From positions 1 to 18,528 of the forward strand of contig CAYJLE010000045.1 in the NCBI GenBank assembly GCA_964370985.1: a stretch of 18,528 nt of DNA. Direction: 5' to 3'. Positions 5,567 to 13,149 of this stretch are shown here, one piece after another. The notes below the pieces were generated by a model, which made no database searches, was not told the origin of the DNA, and worked only from the letters and a program-made list of their open reading frames with translations. The translations under genes and the position numbers were made by a program. The stretch comes from JAHDVS01 sp964370985. GTDB lineage: Bacteria; Actinomycetota; Thermoleophilia; Gaiellales; Gaiellaceae. Within the stretch, counting starts at the first letter, position 1. Each line of letters starts with the position of its first letter.

Positions 5567-7654
5567 TCAGGGATCCGTGACGACCAGGCGCTCGCGCCGG
5601 TAGGGCAACGGCGTCGCCGGGTCCGGCGAGTCGAGCTCGCGGGCGAGGCGATGGGCGTCGAAGATCGCGTCGGCGGCGGTGCGGGGGCACACGCAGTCGC
5701 CGACCCGGTGCAGCGCCAGGATCGCGTGCTCGCTCAGAGCCGCCGGGTCGGCTGCGAGCTCGCGGTAGAGGGCATCGGCGGAGAGCCGCTGCGTGCAGAG
5801 GACGACGGCGCTCGCTGGCAGCTCGAGCGGCTCCCCGTGCTCCGTCTCGGCGGTCGCGTGATCCGCGTGGATCGCGGTCAGCGAGGTTGCGGGCCGCATC
5901 GCGACACCGGCTTCGTGGAGGCGGCGGCGCAAGCGGAGTCCCTCGAGCGTCTCGTCGCAGACCGGTGCAATACGCTCGAGGAACGTGACGAGCTCGACCG
6001 CGTACCCCTCGCCTGCCAGCAGCTCCGCGATCCCCGCGGCGGTCACGTAGCCCTCGCCGTCGTACACGATCACCCGCTCCCCGGCCGGTCGCCGGGATTC
6101 GAGCACGATCTGCTCGGGCGTGAGGACGTTCGGAAGCCCCGCGCCGGCCCCCGGGATCGGCGCATGCGTGAGCGCGTTCAACCCGTCCGGCGACCAGCGG
6201 GCGCCGGTCGCGCACACGACCACGTCGGCGCCGTACTGGAGCACGCCTTCCAGGTCGAGACTGACCCCCGCGAGCAGCTCCACGTTGCGCATGCGCTCGA
6301 GCTGGATCCGGCGCCAGCCGACGACGCGCGCCCACTCGCCGAGCCCGGGCAGGCGCGTCAGCCAGCGGAAGTGGCCACCGGGCTCGTCCCCGGCGTCGAC
6401 GACGTGGACGCGCCTCAGCCCCCGCTGCGCGAGCACGAGGGCGCACTCGAGGCCGGCCGGGCCGGCACCGACGACGAGGGCGTCGACGGCGGTGTCGGTG
6501 GCAGCCGGGACGCGCTCGGGGTGCCACCCTCGGCGGTACTCCTCGCCGGCGGTCGGGTTCTGGGTGCAGCCGACGTGGCGGCCGTAGTTGGCCCGCGCAT
6601 AGCACTGGTTGCAGCCGATGCACTCGCGGATCTCGCCGTAGCGGCCCTCCTCGATCTTCCGCGGCAGGAAGGGGTCCGCGATCGACGGCCGGGCCGCGCC
6701 GATCAGGTCGAGCGCGCCGGTGCGGACCGCCTCGGCCATCGCGTCGGGGCTGGTGAAGCGGCCCACGCCGATGACCGGCTTGTGACTTCGCTGGCGGGCG
6801 GCGCGTGTCCACTCGAGCTGGTAGCCCTCCGGGAAGAACCGGGAGGGGCCCGCATCGACCCGCCCGGGCCCGGCGATGCTGCCGACGATCACGTCCCACA
6901 GGTCGACGAGGGGGTCGGCGAGCTCGATGAACGCGAGCCCCTCCTCGAGCGTCACGCCGTCCTGATGCAGCGCCTCCACCGACAGCCGCACGGCGACCGC
7001 GCAGTCTCTCCCGACGGCCTCCCGTACGAGCTCGATCGTCTCGAGCCAGAACCGGGCGCGGTTCCGAAGCGAGCCGCCGTAGCCGTCGATACGACGGTTC
7101 AGGGCCGGGGAGAGGAACTGGAGCGGCAGGTAGGAGTGGCCGCCGTACACGTAGACGATGTCGAAGCCCGCCGTACGCGCCCGCGCGGCCGCCGCCGCCC
7201 AGTCCGCCTGGATGCGGTGGATGTCCCCCGGCTCGAGCGCCTTCGGAACCGCGTGCGGCGCGTACGCGGTGGCGAGCTGGGAGGGCGCGACGAGCGGCCA
7301 GCGGGACTCGCGACCCTCGGCGTGAACGCCGCCGTGCCAGAGCTCGATCCCGGCGAGGGCGCCGTGCTCGTGCGCCGCGTCCGCGACCAGCGTCAGCGCT
7401 CGCAGGTCGTCGTCGTCCCAGAGCCGGGCCGACACGTAGGGCGCGTCGTCCGAGTCGGGGCTGATCGCGCAGTACTCGGTGCAGATGGCCGCCCAGCCTC
7501 CCTCCGCCTTGACGGCGCGGTGCGCCACCTGCGAGTAGGGCTTGTCGACGCCGAAGCCGGTGCAGTGCGGCACCTGGTAGAAGCGATTCCGCAGCGTCTT
7601 GGGGCCGATCGCGACCGGCTCGAAGAGGATGTCGTGGCGGGGCTCGCGCGCGAT
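5567..7654 (-). CDS. Trimethylamine dehydrogenase-like flavoprotein (FMN/4Fe-4S/FAD-domain amine oxidoreductase)
   Basis: This protein of about 695 residues is of the TMADH/2,4-dienoyl-CoA reductase type: an Old Yellow Enzyme-like FMN barrel (about 1-340), a 4Fe-4S site, then an FAD/ADP-binding domain with GAGPAGLE near 396. It tracks Methylophilus TMADH as I recall it: Cys31 (TMADH Cys30, covalent 6-S-cysteinyl FMN), Tyr61, Tyr170, His173 and Asp267 are present, and cluster cysteines are 345, 348, 351 and 363. TMADH Trp264 and Trp355 are Pro263 and Ala355 here, so trimethylamine is doubtful; another amine is more likely. Homology reaches the codon at 7654-7652, where TMADH has Met, but it reads ATC. 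The first ordinary start is GTG at 7573, which would remove the first barrel strand. The gene follows the thioredoxin stop by 22 bases. Confidence 0.88.
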   Translation of the reverse strand: MAREPRHDILFEPVAIGPKTLRNRFYQVPHCTGFGVDKPYSQVAHRAVKAEGGWAAICTEYCAISPDSDDAPYVSARLWDDDDLRALTLVADAAHEHGALAGIELWHGGVHAEGRESRWPLVAPSQLATAYAPHAVPKALEPGDIHRIQADWAAAAARARTAGFDIVYVYGGHSYLPLQFLSPALNRRIDGYGGSLRNRARFWLETIELVREAVGRDCAVAVRLSVEALHQDGVTLEEGLAFIELADPLVDLWDVIVGSIAGPGRVDAGPSRFFPEGYQLEWTRAARQRSHKPVIGVGRFTSPDAMAEAVRTGALDLIGAARPSIADPFLPRKIEEGRYGEIRECIGCNQCYARANYGRHVGCTQNPTAGEEYRRGWHPERVPAATDTAVDALVVGAGPAGLECALVLAQRGLRRVHVVDAGDEPGGHFRWLTRLPGLGEWARVVGWRRIQLERMRNVELLAGVSLDLEGVLQYGADVVVCATGARWSPDGLNALTHAPIPGAGAGLPNVLTPEQIVLESRRPAGERVIVYDGEGYVTAAGIAELLAGEGYAVELVTFLERIAPVCDETLEGLRLRRRLHEAGVAMRPATSLTAIHADHATAETEHGEPLELPASAVVLCTQRLSADALYRELAADPAALSEHAILALHRVGDCVCPRTAADAIFDAHRLARELDSPDPATPLPYRRERLVVTDP

Positions 7655-7676
7655 GCGCCAGCCTACCGCGGCGGGA

Positions 7677-8243
7677 TCAGTAGAGCGCGCTCGCGAGCCG
7701 CCGGCGGTAGCTCGCGGACAGCGGGTGGTCGTGCCCCAGCTCCTCGAACACGGCCACCATCACCTCGCGGATCCGGTCGCGCCCGACCGCGTCGGCGCCG
7801 TCGACCCGGCCGATCAGCCACTCGAGCACGCGCTCGTGGTCGCCCTCGGCGAGCGGGCCCAGGATCTCCGGGAACTCGCCGCTCGCCGCGAGCTCCTCGA
7901 GCAGCCGCTCGCCCGCGCTCGGCCCGAGCAGCGAGTCGAGGAACGTCTCCACGGACTGCGGCGACTGGGCGCCGACGAACTCCGAGGCCACCTGACCGTT
8001 GCGGAAGGCTTTCACCGCCGGGATGCCCCGGATCCCGTACGCCTGCGCGAGCCCGGGGTTCGCGTCCACGTCCACCTTGACGAGCTCGATCTGCCCGCTG
8101 CGCGCCTCGACGGCCTGCTCCAGCACGGGAGCGAGCGCCTTGCACGGTTCGCACCAGCCGGCCCAGAAGTCGACGACGACGGGCAGCTCGTGGGAGCGCG
8201 CGAGCACCGTGTCGCCGAAGGTGATCTCGGTCGCGTCCGTCAC
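7677..8243 (-). CDS. Thioredoxin with YbbN/CnoX-like C-terminal domain
   Basis: This 188-residue protein has a thioredoxin fold at about 1-110, with the redox motif Cys31-Glu-Pro-Cys34 (WCEPCK) and cis-Pro75 (RGIPAV). A helical TPR-like domain follows (about 115-188), ending in the YbbN-type signature FEELG.DHPL..YRRRLASAL. YbbN/CnoX proteins are chaperedoxins that hold unfolded clients and exchange disulfides. E. coli CnoX lacks a full CxxC, whereas this copy keeps one and may be an active reductase. No signal peptide is seen, so it is cytoplasmic. The GTG at 8243 overlaps the hydrolase stop (GTGA) and follows GGAGG by 4 bases. The open frame upstream to 8462 is antisense-like shadow. The gene sits inside the four-gene leftward operon. 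Confidence 0.9.
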   Translation of the reverse strand: MTDATEITFGDTVLARSHELPVVVDFWAGWCEPCKALAPVLEQAVEARSGQIELVKVDVDANPGLAQAYGIRGIPAVKAFRNGQVASEFVGAQSPQSVETFLDSLLGPSAGERLLEELAASGEFPEILGPLAEGDHERVLEWLIGRVDGADAVGRDRIREVMVAVFEELGHDHPLSASYRRRLASALY

Positions 8244-9725
8244 CGCGCCTCCACCGAGACAGCGCCACCCTGCCGCACGTAGCGGTACGAGCCGGCGAGC
8301 CGGCTGGTCACGGTCACGTCGAGGACGACGCGATCTCGGTCGTAGTCCCAGCGTCCCGTTCCCGTCATCACGAACCCCCTCGTGAACCCGCAGCGCTCGA
8401 GCGTCAGGCGCGCAACCGAGCCCCGCGCCGAGAACCGCACGAATCCGCCACCGGCAGGGCATCCTACCGAGGTTGGCGTCTCGAAGTCCCAGTAGTAGTA
8501 CTCGGGCAGGTAGGCGAGCTCGCGCTCGGCCGAGGAGAACGCCGCCCCGGTGTCCTCGAACGAGGCGGCGTTCTCCGGCGCGAGCGGCACGTAGCCCGTG
8601 ACGAGCGTCCCCGGGCAGGTGACCTGGCGCTGCCGCGGCCGCGACCCTTCGACGAGGAACGCGCGCACGAGCTCGTCCGGGCAGTCGTTGCCACGGCCGA
8701 ACGTCACGTGCGGGCCGCCCTGCGTCGTCACGAGGTAGCTATCTGCGAGCCGGCGGTAGACGCGCTCTCCCTGGCCGGCAGGCGTGATCGGGTCGCCCGT
8801 TGCCGAGAGGACGAGCGTCGGCACCCCCTCGGCGCGCAGCGGTGCGGGGCGCCCCGGGTCCTGGCGCGCGGCCGGCCAGTACGCGCACGGCAGGTCGGAG
8901 AGGAACACCGCCGAGCCGACCCGCGGGTACGACGCCGCGACGCCCTCGGCGTCGGCGAGGTAACGCGCTGCGCGCTCGTCCGGCGTGCCGGAGTAGTACG
9001 CGTAGTCCTGGCAGTCGACCCCGAAGTACANNNNNNNNNNNNNNNNNNNNNNNNNNNNNNNNNNNNNNNNNNNNNNNNNNNNNNNNNNNNNNNNNNNNNN
9101 NNNNNNNNNNNNNNNNNNNNNNNNNNNNNNGCGTCCCGTAGCTCTCGCCGTAGAGCCACACATGCGGCGAGTCGAGCGCGAGCCGCAATACCTCGAGATC
9201 CTCGATGGCCTGCTTCGTGCCGAGGTAGGGGAGGTTCGACGGCGAACCCAGCTCGGATACGCAGTCCGCGCTGAAGCGCGACGCCGCATCGTCCGGCGGT
9301 GCCTGGGAGCGGTAGTAGGCGGCAACCGCGATCGGGCACGTGAGCCCACCCGAGAGCCCGATGCCTCGCTGGTCGAAGAAGACGATGTCGAACCGTCGCG
9401 TGATCGACGGGTCGAAGTACGACGTGTAGTAGTCGGCGAGCCCGATGCCGGCGCTGCCCGGGCCGCCGGTCGCGGTCACGAAGAGCCCCTTGCTCTTGCC
9501 GGTCGCCGGCAGGACCGCGAAGACGACGTCGATCGTCCGCCCGTCGGCGGGGTCGAGGTGGTCGAGCGGCACGGTGAGCGTGACGCAGCTGAACTCGCTT
9601 TCCGGGCACGGCGTCGCGCCGAGCCGGGCGAGCGCGTCCTCGGTTCCGGCCCGGGCGGGCCCGGCGGCGAGCAGGGTCACGCAGAGGAGCCAGAGGAGGA
9701 GGGCGGTGCGTCGCGTGTGTCTCAT
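8240..9725 (-). CDS. Secreted alpha/beta hydrolase, S33 (tripeptidyl aminopeptidase)-like, interrupted by sequence gap
   Basis: The N-terminal part (9725-9131) has a signal peptide (RHTRR, a hydrophobic core, likely cut after ARA at residue 26), the oxyanion motif GGPG at 87-90, DQRG at 118-121 and the nucleophile elbow GESYG with Ser195. The C-terminal part (9030-8240) has the S33-type Cys-x-Asp segment (VDCQDY), LVLSATGDPITP with the likely catalytic Asp, and GGPHVTFG with the likely His. About 140 extra beta-rich residues follow, with three cysteines. The middle is lost in 100 N. The two parts are in frame only if the true gap is a multiple of three, which 100 is not. The ATG shares one base with the upstream deacetylase stop (TGATG). 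The enzyme probably acts outside the membrane on short peptides or esters; the substrate is unknown. Confidence 0.85.
9031..9130. other. Assembly gap of 100 N
   Basis: Exactly 100 unknown bases lie inside the secreted hydrolase gene, between the nucleophile elbow and the VDCQDY segment. The round number suggests a placeholder for a gap of unknown size. In S33 proteins these two motifs are usually more than 100 residues apart, so several hundred bases are probably missing. Confidence 0.95.
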
Positions 9726-10579
9726 CAATGGAAGCCCCCGAGCGTCGCGGCGACGAGCCCGGGGAGCGTCTCCACGTTGTACCCTCCCTCGAGGACGAGA
9801 GCCACCCGCTCGCACAGCCCGCGTGCCCTGCGCGCGAGCTCGAGGTAGCCGTCGGCCGTGACGTGCATCCCACCCAGCGGGTCGCCCTCCGCCGCGTCGT
9901 AGCCGGCCGAGATCAGCAGGAGGTCGGGCGCGAAGGCGCGGATCGCCGGCTCGACCACGCGCTCCATCGCCTCGACGTACTCGTCGTCGCGCGAGCCGGC
10001 CGCGAGCGGCACGTTCACGGTCGTCTCGCCCTGGTCGTCCGGCCCGCCCGTGCCGGGGTAGTAGGGCCAGCGGTGCAGCGAGACGAACAGCACCGTCGGG
10101 TCGTCGCGGAAGATCTCCTCCGTCCCGTTGCCGTGGTGGACGTCCCAGTCGAGGAGCGCGACGCGGGCGAGCCCGAGCTCCCGCTGGGCGTGGCGGGCCG
10201 CGACCGCCACGTTGTTGAAGAGGCAGAAGCCCATCGCCCGGTCGGGCAGGGCGTGGTGTCCGGGCGGGCGCGCGAGCGCGAAGCCGCCTCGTTCAACCGC
10301 CTCGATCGCGGCCCCGGCCGCGAGCAACGCGAGTCGAAACGACGAGGGGGTGCAAACCGTGTCGGGGTCGAGCCGCACCGTCCTGCCACTCTCGGAGACC
10401 GTCCGGACGATTTCCATGTAGTCACGCTCGTGGCATCGCGAGATCTCCTCGACCGTGGCCGGACGGGGGGTCACGAAGCCGGGGAAGACCGCGTGCAGGG
10501 CCGCGATCCGCTCCGGCGACTCGGGGTGCTCCCCGGTCGGGTGCAGGCGGGCGAAGTCGGGGTGGGAGACGAGCAGCAC
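9725..10579 (-). CDS. Zinc deacetylase of the HDAC/AcuC/acetylpolyamine amidohydrolase family
   Basis: This complete 284-residue class-II-like deacetylase removes acetyl groups from an N-acetylated substrate. Visible residues are His108-His109 (PPGHHA), the zinc ligands Asp146 and His148 (LDWDVHHGNG), Asp228 (SAGYDA), and the catalytic Tyr267 (LEGGY). The opening HPESPERI and the motif GFCLFNNVA are typical of bacterial members. Bacterial homologues act on acetylated lysine (AcuC) or acetylpolyamines; sequence alone does not decide. The GTG at 10579 begins the conserved VLLVSHP strand; an upstream GTG/ATG frame to 10651 would run into the divergent gene. No good Shine-Dalgarno is seen. It is the first gene of the leftward operon, and its stop shares a base with the hydrolase start. 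Confidence 0.9.
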   Translation of the reverse strand: MLLVSHPDFARLHPTGEHPESPERIAALHAVFPGFVTPRPATVEEISRCHERDYMEIVRTVSESGRTVRLDPDTVCTPSSFRLALLAAGAAIEAVERGGFALARPPGHHALPDRAMGFCLFNNVAVAARHAQRELGLARVALLDWDVHHGNGTEEIFRDDPTVLFVSLHRWPYYPGTGGPDDQGETTVNVPLAAGSRDDEYVEAMERVVEPAIRAFAPDLLLISAGYDAAEGDPLGGMHVTADGYLELARRARGLCERVALVLEGGYNVETLPGLVAATLGGFH

Positions 10580-10605
10580 GCCGGGAGCGGGTAGCCTACG
10601 CGCGG
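10580..10605. promoter_or_regulatory. 26-bp divergent promoter region with symmetric TAGCCTA box
   Basis: Only 26 bases separate the starts of the deacetylase (minus, 10579) and the TIM-barrel gene (+, 10606). The odd palindrome GTAGCCTAC (10591-10599) gives a -10-like hexamer in both directions: TAGCCT (+), ending 8 bases before the ATG, and TAGGCT (minus), ending 13 bases before the GTG. No convincing -35 boxes are seen. The geometry suits leaderless or near-leaderless transcripts. Confidence 0.4.
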
Positions 10606-11475
10606 ATGCGCCTGGCCTGCGCGGACAACACGTTCCGGCTCCTGGAGCCATGGGAGAGCGTCCTCGACCTGATCAGGCTGCTCGAGCTGGACGGGGTCGA
10701 CGTGTGCCTCATGGGCAATCGCTCCCACATCCGCCCCGAGGCCGTGCGCGACGACATCCCCGCTGCGGCCGCTCGCGTCTCGAAGGGGCTCGAGAGCCGG
10801 GGGCTCGCCGTCTCTGATCTGTTCGTGATCCCCTGGACCGACTTCCAGACGCTGGCCCCCAACCACCCCCGGGCCGCTGAGCGCGCGCGCTCCAGGTCGC
10901 TGTTCGAGGGAATGCTCGAGCTGGCGATCCGGATCGGCGCGCCGGGCCTGACGATGCTTCCCGGCGTCGACTGGGAAGACGAGCGCCACGAAGACTCGTT
11001 TCAGCGCTCCGTCGAGGAGCTTGGCTGGCGCGCCGAGCGCACTCGTGCGGCGGGCCTGCGCCTCTCGATCGAGCCCCACCTCGGGTCGGTCGCCCAGGCT
11101 CCGGACGAGGCGAGGCGCCTCTGCCAGCAGACCCCGGGCCTCGAGCTGACGCTCGACTACAGCCACTTCGTCTACCAGGGGTACGCGCAGGAGGCGATCG
11201 AGCCGCTCGTGCCGCATGCGCGCCACTTCCATGCGCGGGGCGCGCGCGAGGGGCGGATGCAGGCGACGCTGAGAGACAGCGTGATCGACTTCGAGCGCAT
11301 GGTCGACGTGATGCGGGAGACCGGCTACGGCGGCGACATCGGCCTCGAATATCTCTGGATCGACTGGGAGCACCTGAACGACTGCGACACGGTCTCCGAA
11401 ACGATCCTCCTTCGCGACCGGTTGCTGGCGAAGCTCCGCGGCGAGCGGTGGTCGTACCCCGCGTCGGCGGCCTGA
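10606..11475 (+). CDS. Sugar phosphate isomerase/epimerase-like TIM-barrel protein (first of three)
   Basis: This 289-residue xylose-isomerase-like (AP endonuclease 2 fold, COG1082) TIM barrel has the expected metal-ligand pattern: Glu156 (SIEPHLG), Asp184 with His187 (LDYSHF), His209 (HFHARG) and Glu248 (GLEYLW). The family isomerises, epimerises or dehydrates sugars, keto-inositols and related compounds, so the reaction cannot be named. The ATG at 10606 has no Shine-Dalgarno but follows a TAGCCT box by 8 bases, consistent with a leaderless mRNA. It lies divergent to the deacetylase operon and directly before the LacI gene, which points to the sugar locus on its right. Confidence 0.85.
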   Translation: MRLACADNTFRLLEPWESVLDLIRLLELDGVDVCLMGNRSHIRPEAVRDDIPAAAARVSKGLESRGLAVSDLFVIPWTDFQTLAPNHPRAAERARSRSLFEGMLELAIRIGAPGLTMLPGVDWEDERHEDSFQRSVEELGWRAERTRAAGLRLSIEPHLGSVAQAPDEARRLCQQTPGLELTLDYSHFVYQGYAQEAIEPLVPHARHFHARGAREGRMQATLRDSVIDFERMVDVMRETGYGGDIGLEYLWIDWEHLNDCDTVSETILLRDRLLAKLRGERWSYPASAA

Positions 11476-11510
11476 GTCACGACGCGGGCGGTCTCGACCG
11501 CCCGGCGAGC

Positions 11511-11539
11511 TTGACCCCTCCCGAGGGGCGCGTTAGGGT
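11511..11539 (+). promoter_or_regulatory. Promoter of the LacI-family regulator gene
   Basis: TTGACC (11511-11516) and TAGGGT (11534-11539) are separated by exactly 17 bases, a good match to the housekeeping sigma-factor consensus. The predicted start is near 11546, giving a leader of about 25 bases to the ATG at 11571. Confidence 0.65.
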
Positions 11540-11544
11540 GATCC

Positions 11545-11558
11545 GGAAAACGTTTCCA
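11545..11558 (+). promoter_or_regulatory. LacI-family operator overlapping the transcription start
   Basis: GGAAAACGTTTCCA contains the central-CG core AAACGTTT typical of LacI/CcpA-type operators, with flanking G/C matches. It covers the predicted transcription start, 13 bases before the regulator's ATG, so binding would repress the regulator's own gene. I found no second AAACGTTT core before the downstream genes. Confidence 0.65.
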
Positions 11559-11570
11559 AGAGCGCCCGAG

Positions 11571-12605
11571 ATGTTGCCCCGACCGTCCACCATCCGCGAA
11601 GTCGCCAAGCGCGCCAGCGTGTCCGTCTCGACTGTCTCGCGCGTGCTCAACGACTACCCCTACGTGTCGGAGGGAGCCCGCCGCCGCGTGCTGGAGGCGG
11701 TGCGTGAGCTCGACTACCTCCCCGACTTCGTTGCGCGCAGCATGCGCACGGGCACGACCCGGGCCGTCGGTTTTGTCGTGGCCGACATCTCCAACCCGTC
11801 GTTCGCCGCTGTTGCCAAGGGCGTCGATGCCGTCCTCGATCCCGCCGGGTACGCGCTCGTGCTCGCCCACTCCGAGAACGACCCGGAGCGTGAGGCCAGC
11901 ATGCTCACGGTGCTCCGTCAGCGCCGACTCGACGGGCTGGTCGCGGCGGTCGCGGACGAGCGCGCTCCCGGCCTGGCCGATCGGCTCGGCGGGTTCACCT
12001 GCGTTCTCTTCGATCGCGACGTGCCCGGCTCGAACGCGGACTCGGTCATCTCGGATCACGCGGCGGGGATGGGCGAGGCCCTGACGCGGCTCGTCGCGCT
12101 CGGGCACCGTCGCGTCGCGCTCGTCGCCGGCAGCGCGGGGCAGCTCGGGAGCAGGGCCAGGATGATCGGGTTTCGAAGTCACGCGCGCCGGCTCGGGCTG
12201 CCGGCGAGCGACCGCCTCGTGATCAGCCTCGAGCCGGGTCGGTCGACCGGAGCCCGTGTGGCCCGGGAGCTGCTGGCGCTCGCTGAGCCGCCGACAGCGA
12301 TCATCACCGGTCACAACCAGCTCACCGTCGGTGTGCTCGAGGCGCTCCAGGAGCTCGGGGTCCGTGTCCCCGACGAGCTCTCCATCGTCGCGTGCGACGA
12401 CATCGCCGCAACCCGGCTGCACGCACCGCCGATCGACGTGATCGAGCGTGACCTGCCTGAACTGGGGCGGATCATCGGCCGGCTCCTGCTGGAGCGGTTC
12501 GCGGGTCACGATGGGCCGCCGAAGCGCCTGGTCCTGCCGACGCGTCTGCTCGTGCGGGCGAGCACGGGTCGACCGCGTGTCACGGAAGGGGTGCTGGGCG
12601 CGTGA
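11571..12605 (+). CDS. LacI-family transcriptional regulator
   Basis: This 344-residue regulator has an N-terminal helix-turn-helix at about residues 6-27 (STIREVAKRASVSVSTVSR), the hinge helix region around DYLPDFVARSM, then a periplasmic-binding-like effector domain from about 63 (GFVVADISNPSF) through DELSIVACDDI to the C-terminus. The family senses sugars or their derivatives and usually represses adjacent catabolic genes. I chose ATG 11571 because it sits just before the helix-turn-helix. The frame is open back to 11448, but that stretch contains the promoter and operator. Ribosome-site quality is poor (only GAG nearby). The gene lies between the first TIM-barrel gene and the VOC/dehydrogenase genes and is the only regulator in this block. 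Confidence 0.93.
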   Translation: MLPRPSTIREVAKRASVSVSTVSRVLNDYPYVSEGARRRVLEAVRELDYLPDFVARSMRTGTTRAVGFVVADISNPSFAAVAKGVDAVLDPAGYALVLAHSENDPEREASMLTVLRQRRLDGLVAAVADERAPGLADRLGGFTCVLFDRDVPGSNADSVISDHAAGMGEALTRLVALGHRRVALVAGSAGQLGSRARMIGFRSHARRLGLPASDRLVISLEPGRSTGARVARELLALAEPPTAIITGHNQLTVGVLEALQELGVRVPDELSIVACDDIAATRLHAPPIDVIERDLPELGRIIGRLLLERFAGHDGPPKRLVLPTRLLVRASTGRPRVTEGVLGA

Positions 12606-12663
12606 GGCGGGTCGTCTCGAGCGCGGCCGGCCCTGGCCACCGCCGGCGCGAGGAGGGGGGGCG

Positions 12664-13149
12664 GTGAGTGGGCTGCCGATTACCGGGCTCCACCACTTCG
12701 AGATCACCTGCTCGGATGCCGACCGGTCGCTCGCGTTCTATCGCGACCTGTTCGGGATGCGACTCGTGTCTGATCGCGAGGTCGAGCCGGGCGGCTTCGT
12801 CGAGCAGGTGACGGGGATACCGGGCGCCAGGGTCCGGCTCGTCCATCTCCAGGGCTACGGGGCCAACTTCGAGCTGCTCGAGTACAAGGAGCCGAGGGGA
12901 GACGGCCGGGCGAGGGAGCCGAACCACGCCGGGTCCGCACACCTCTGCTTCGTCGTCGAGGATCTCGAGCTCGTCTGCGACCGCCTGCATGCTGCGGGCG
13001 TGCGGATCCGCTCCGCGGGCGGCCGACCCGTACGCGTGGTCGGCGGCCCGAATGACGGCGGCAAGGGCCTGTACCTGGATGACCCCGACGGGAACGCGGT
13101 CGAGATCCTCGAGCTCGCACGGCCATGGCCGACCGGGCCGGAGTCGTAG
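12664..13149 (+). CDS. VOC (glyoxalase/methylmalonyl-CoA epimerase-like) metalloprotein
   Basis: This 161-residue vicinal-oxygen-chelate protein is made of two beta-alpha-beta-beta-beta modules. The four-ligand metal pattern is visible: His11 (LHHFEIT), Glu70 (NFELLEY), His93 (SAHLCF) and Glu147 (AVEILE). The strand DDPDGNAVE is a standard VOC ending. The superfamily covers lyases, epimerases and dioxygenases, so only metal-dependent chemistry can be stated. The GTG at 12664 follows AGGAGG (12651-12656) by 7 bases. The in-frame sequence upstream to 12448 overlaps lacI and is not coding. It follows the regulator by 58 bases and may be read from the same transcript. Confidence 0.88.
   Translation: MSGLPITGLHHFEITCSDADRSLAFYRDLFGMRLVSDREVEPGGFVEQVTGIPGARVRLVHLQGYGANFELLEYKEPRGDGRAREPNHAGSAHLCFVVEDLELVCDRLHAAGVRIRSAGGRPVRVVGGPNDGGKGLYLDDPDGNAVEILELARPWPTGPES

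Noticed and set aside
5567..7573. GTG 7573 as the true start of the TMADH-like protein
   Set aside because: It would delete the first barrel strand that is conserved in frame up to 7654. It is kept only as an alternative.
5567..7654. Naming the flavoprotein trimethylamine dehydrogenase outright
   Set aside because: Two of three substrate-bowl aromatics are missing and no methylamine genes are nearby.
5222..8080. A 952-codon open frame on the + strand
   Set aside because: It is antisense to the TMADH-like, thioredoxin and secreted-protein genes, is rich in Arg/Pro/Gly/Asp, and shows no domain. It is a high-GC shadow.
11448..11570. An upstream start for the LacI regulator
   Set aside because: The extra 41 residues would cover the promoter and operator, and LacI proteins begin just before the helix-turn-helix, as with ATG 11571.
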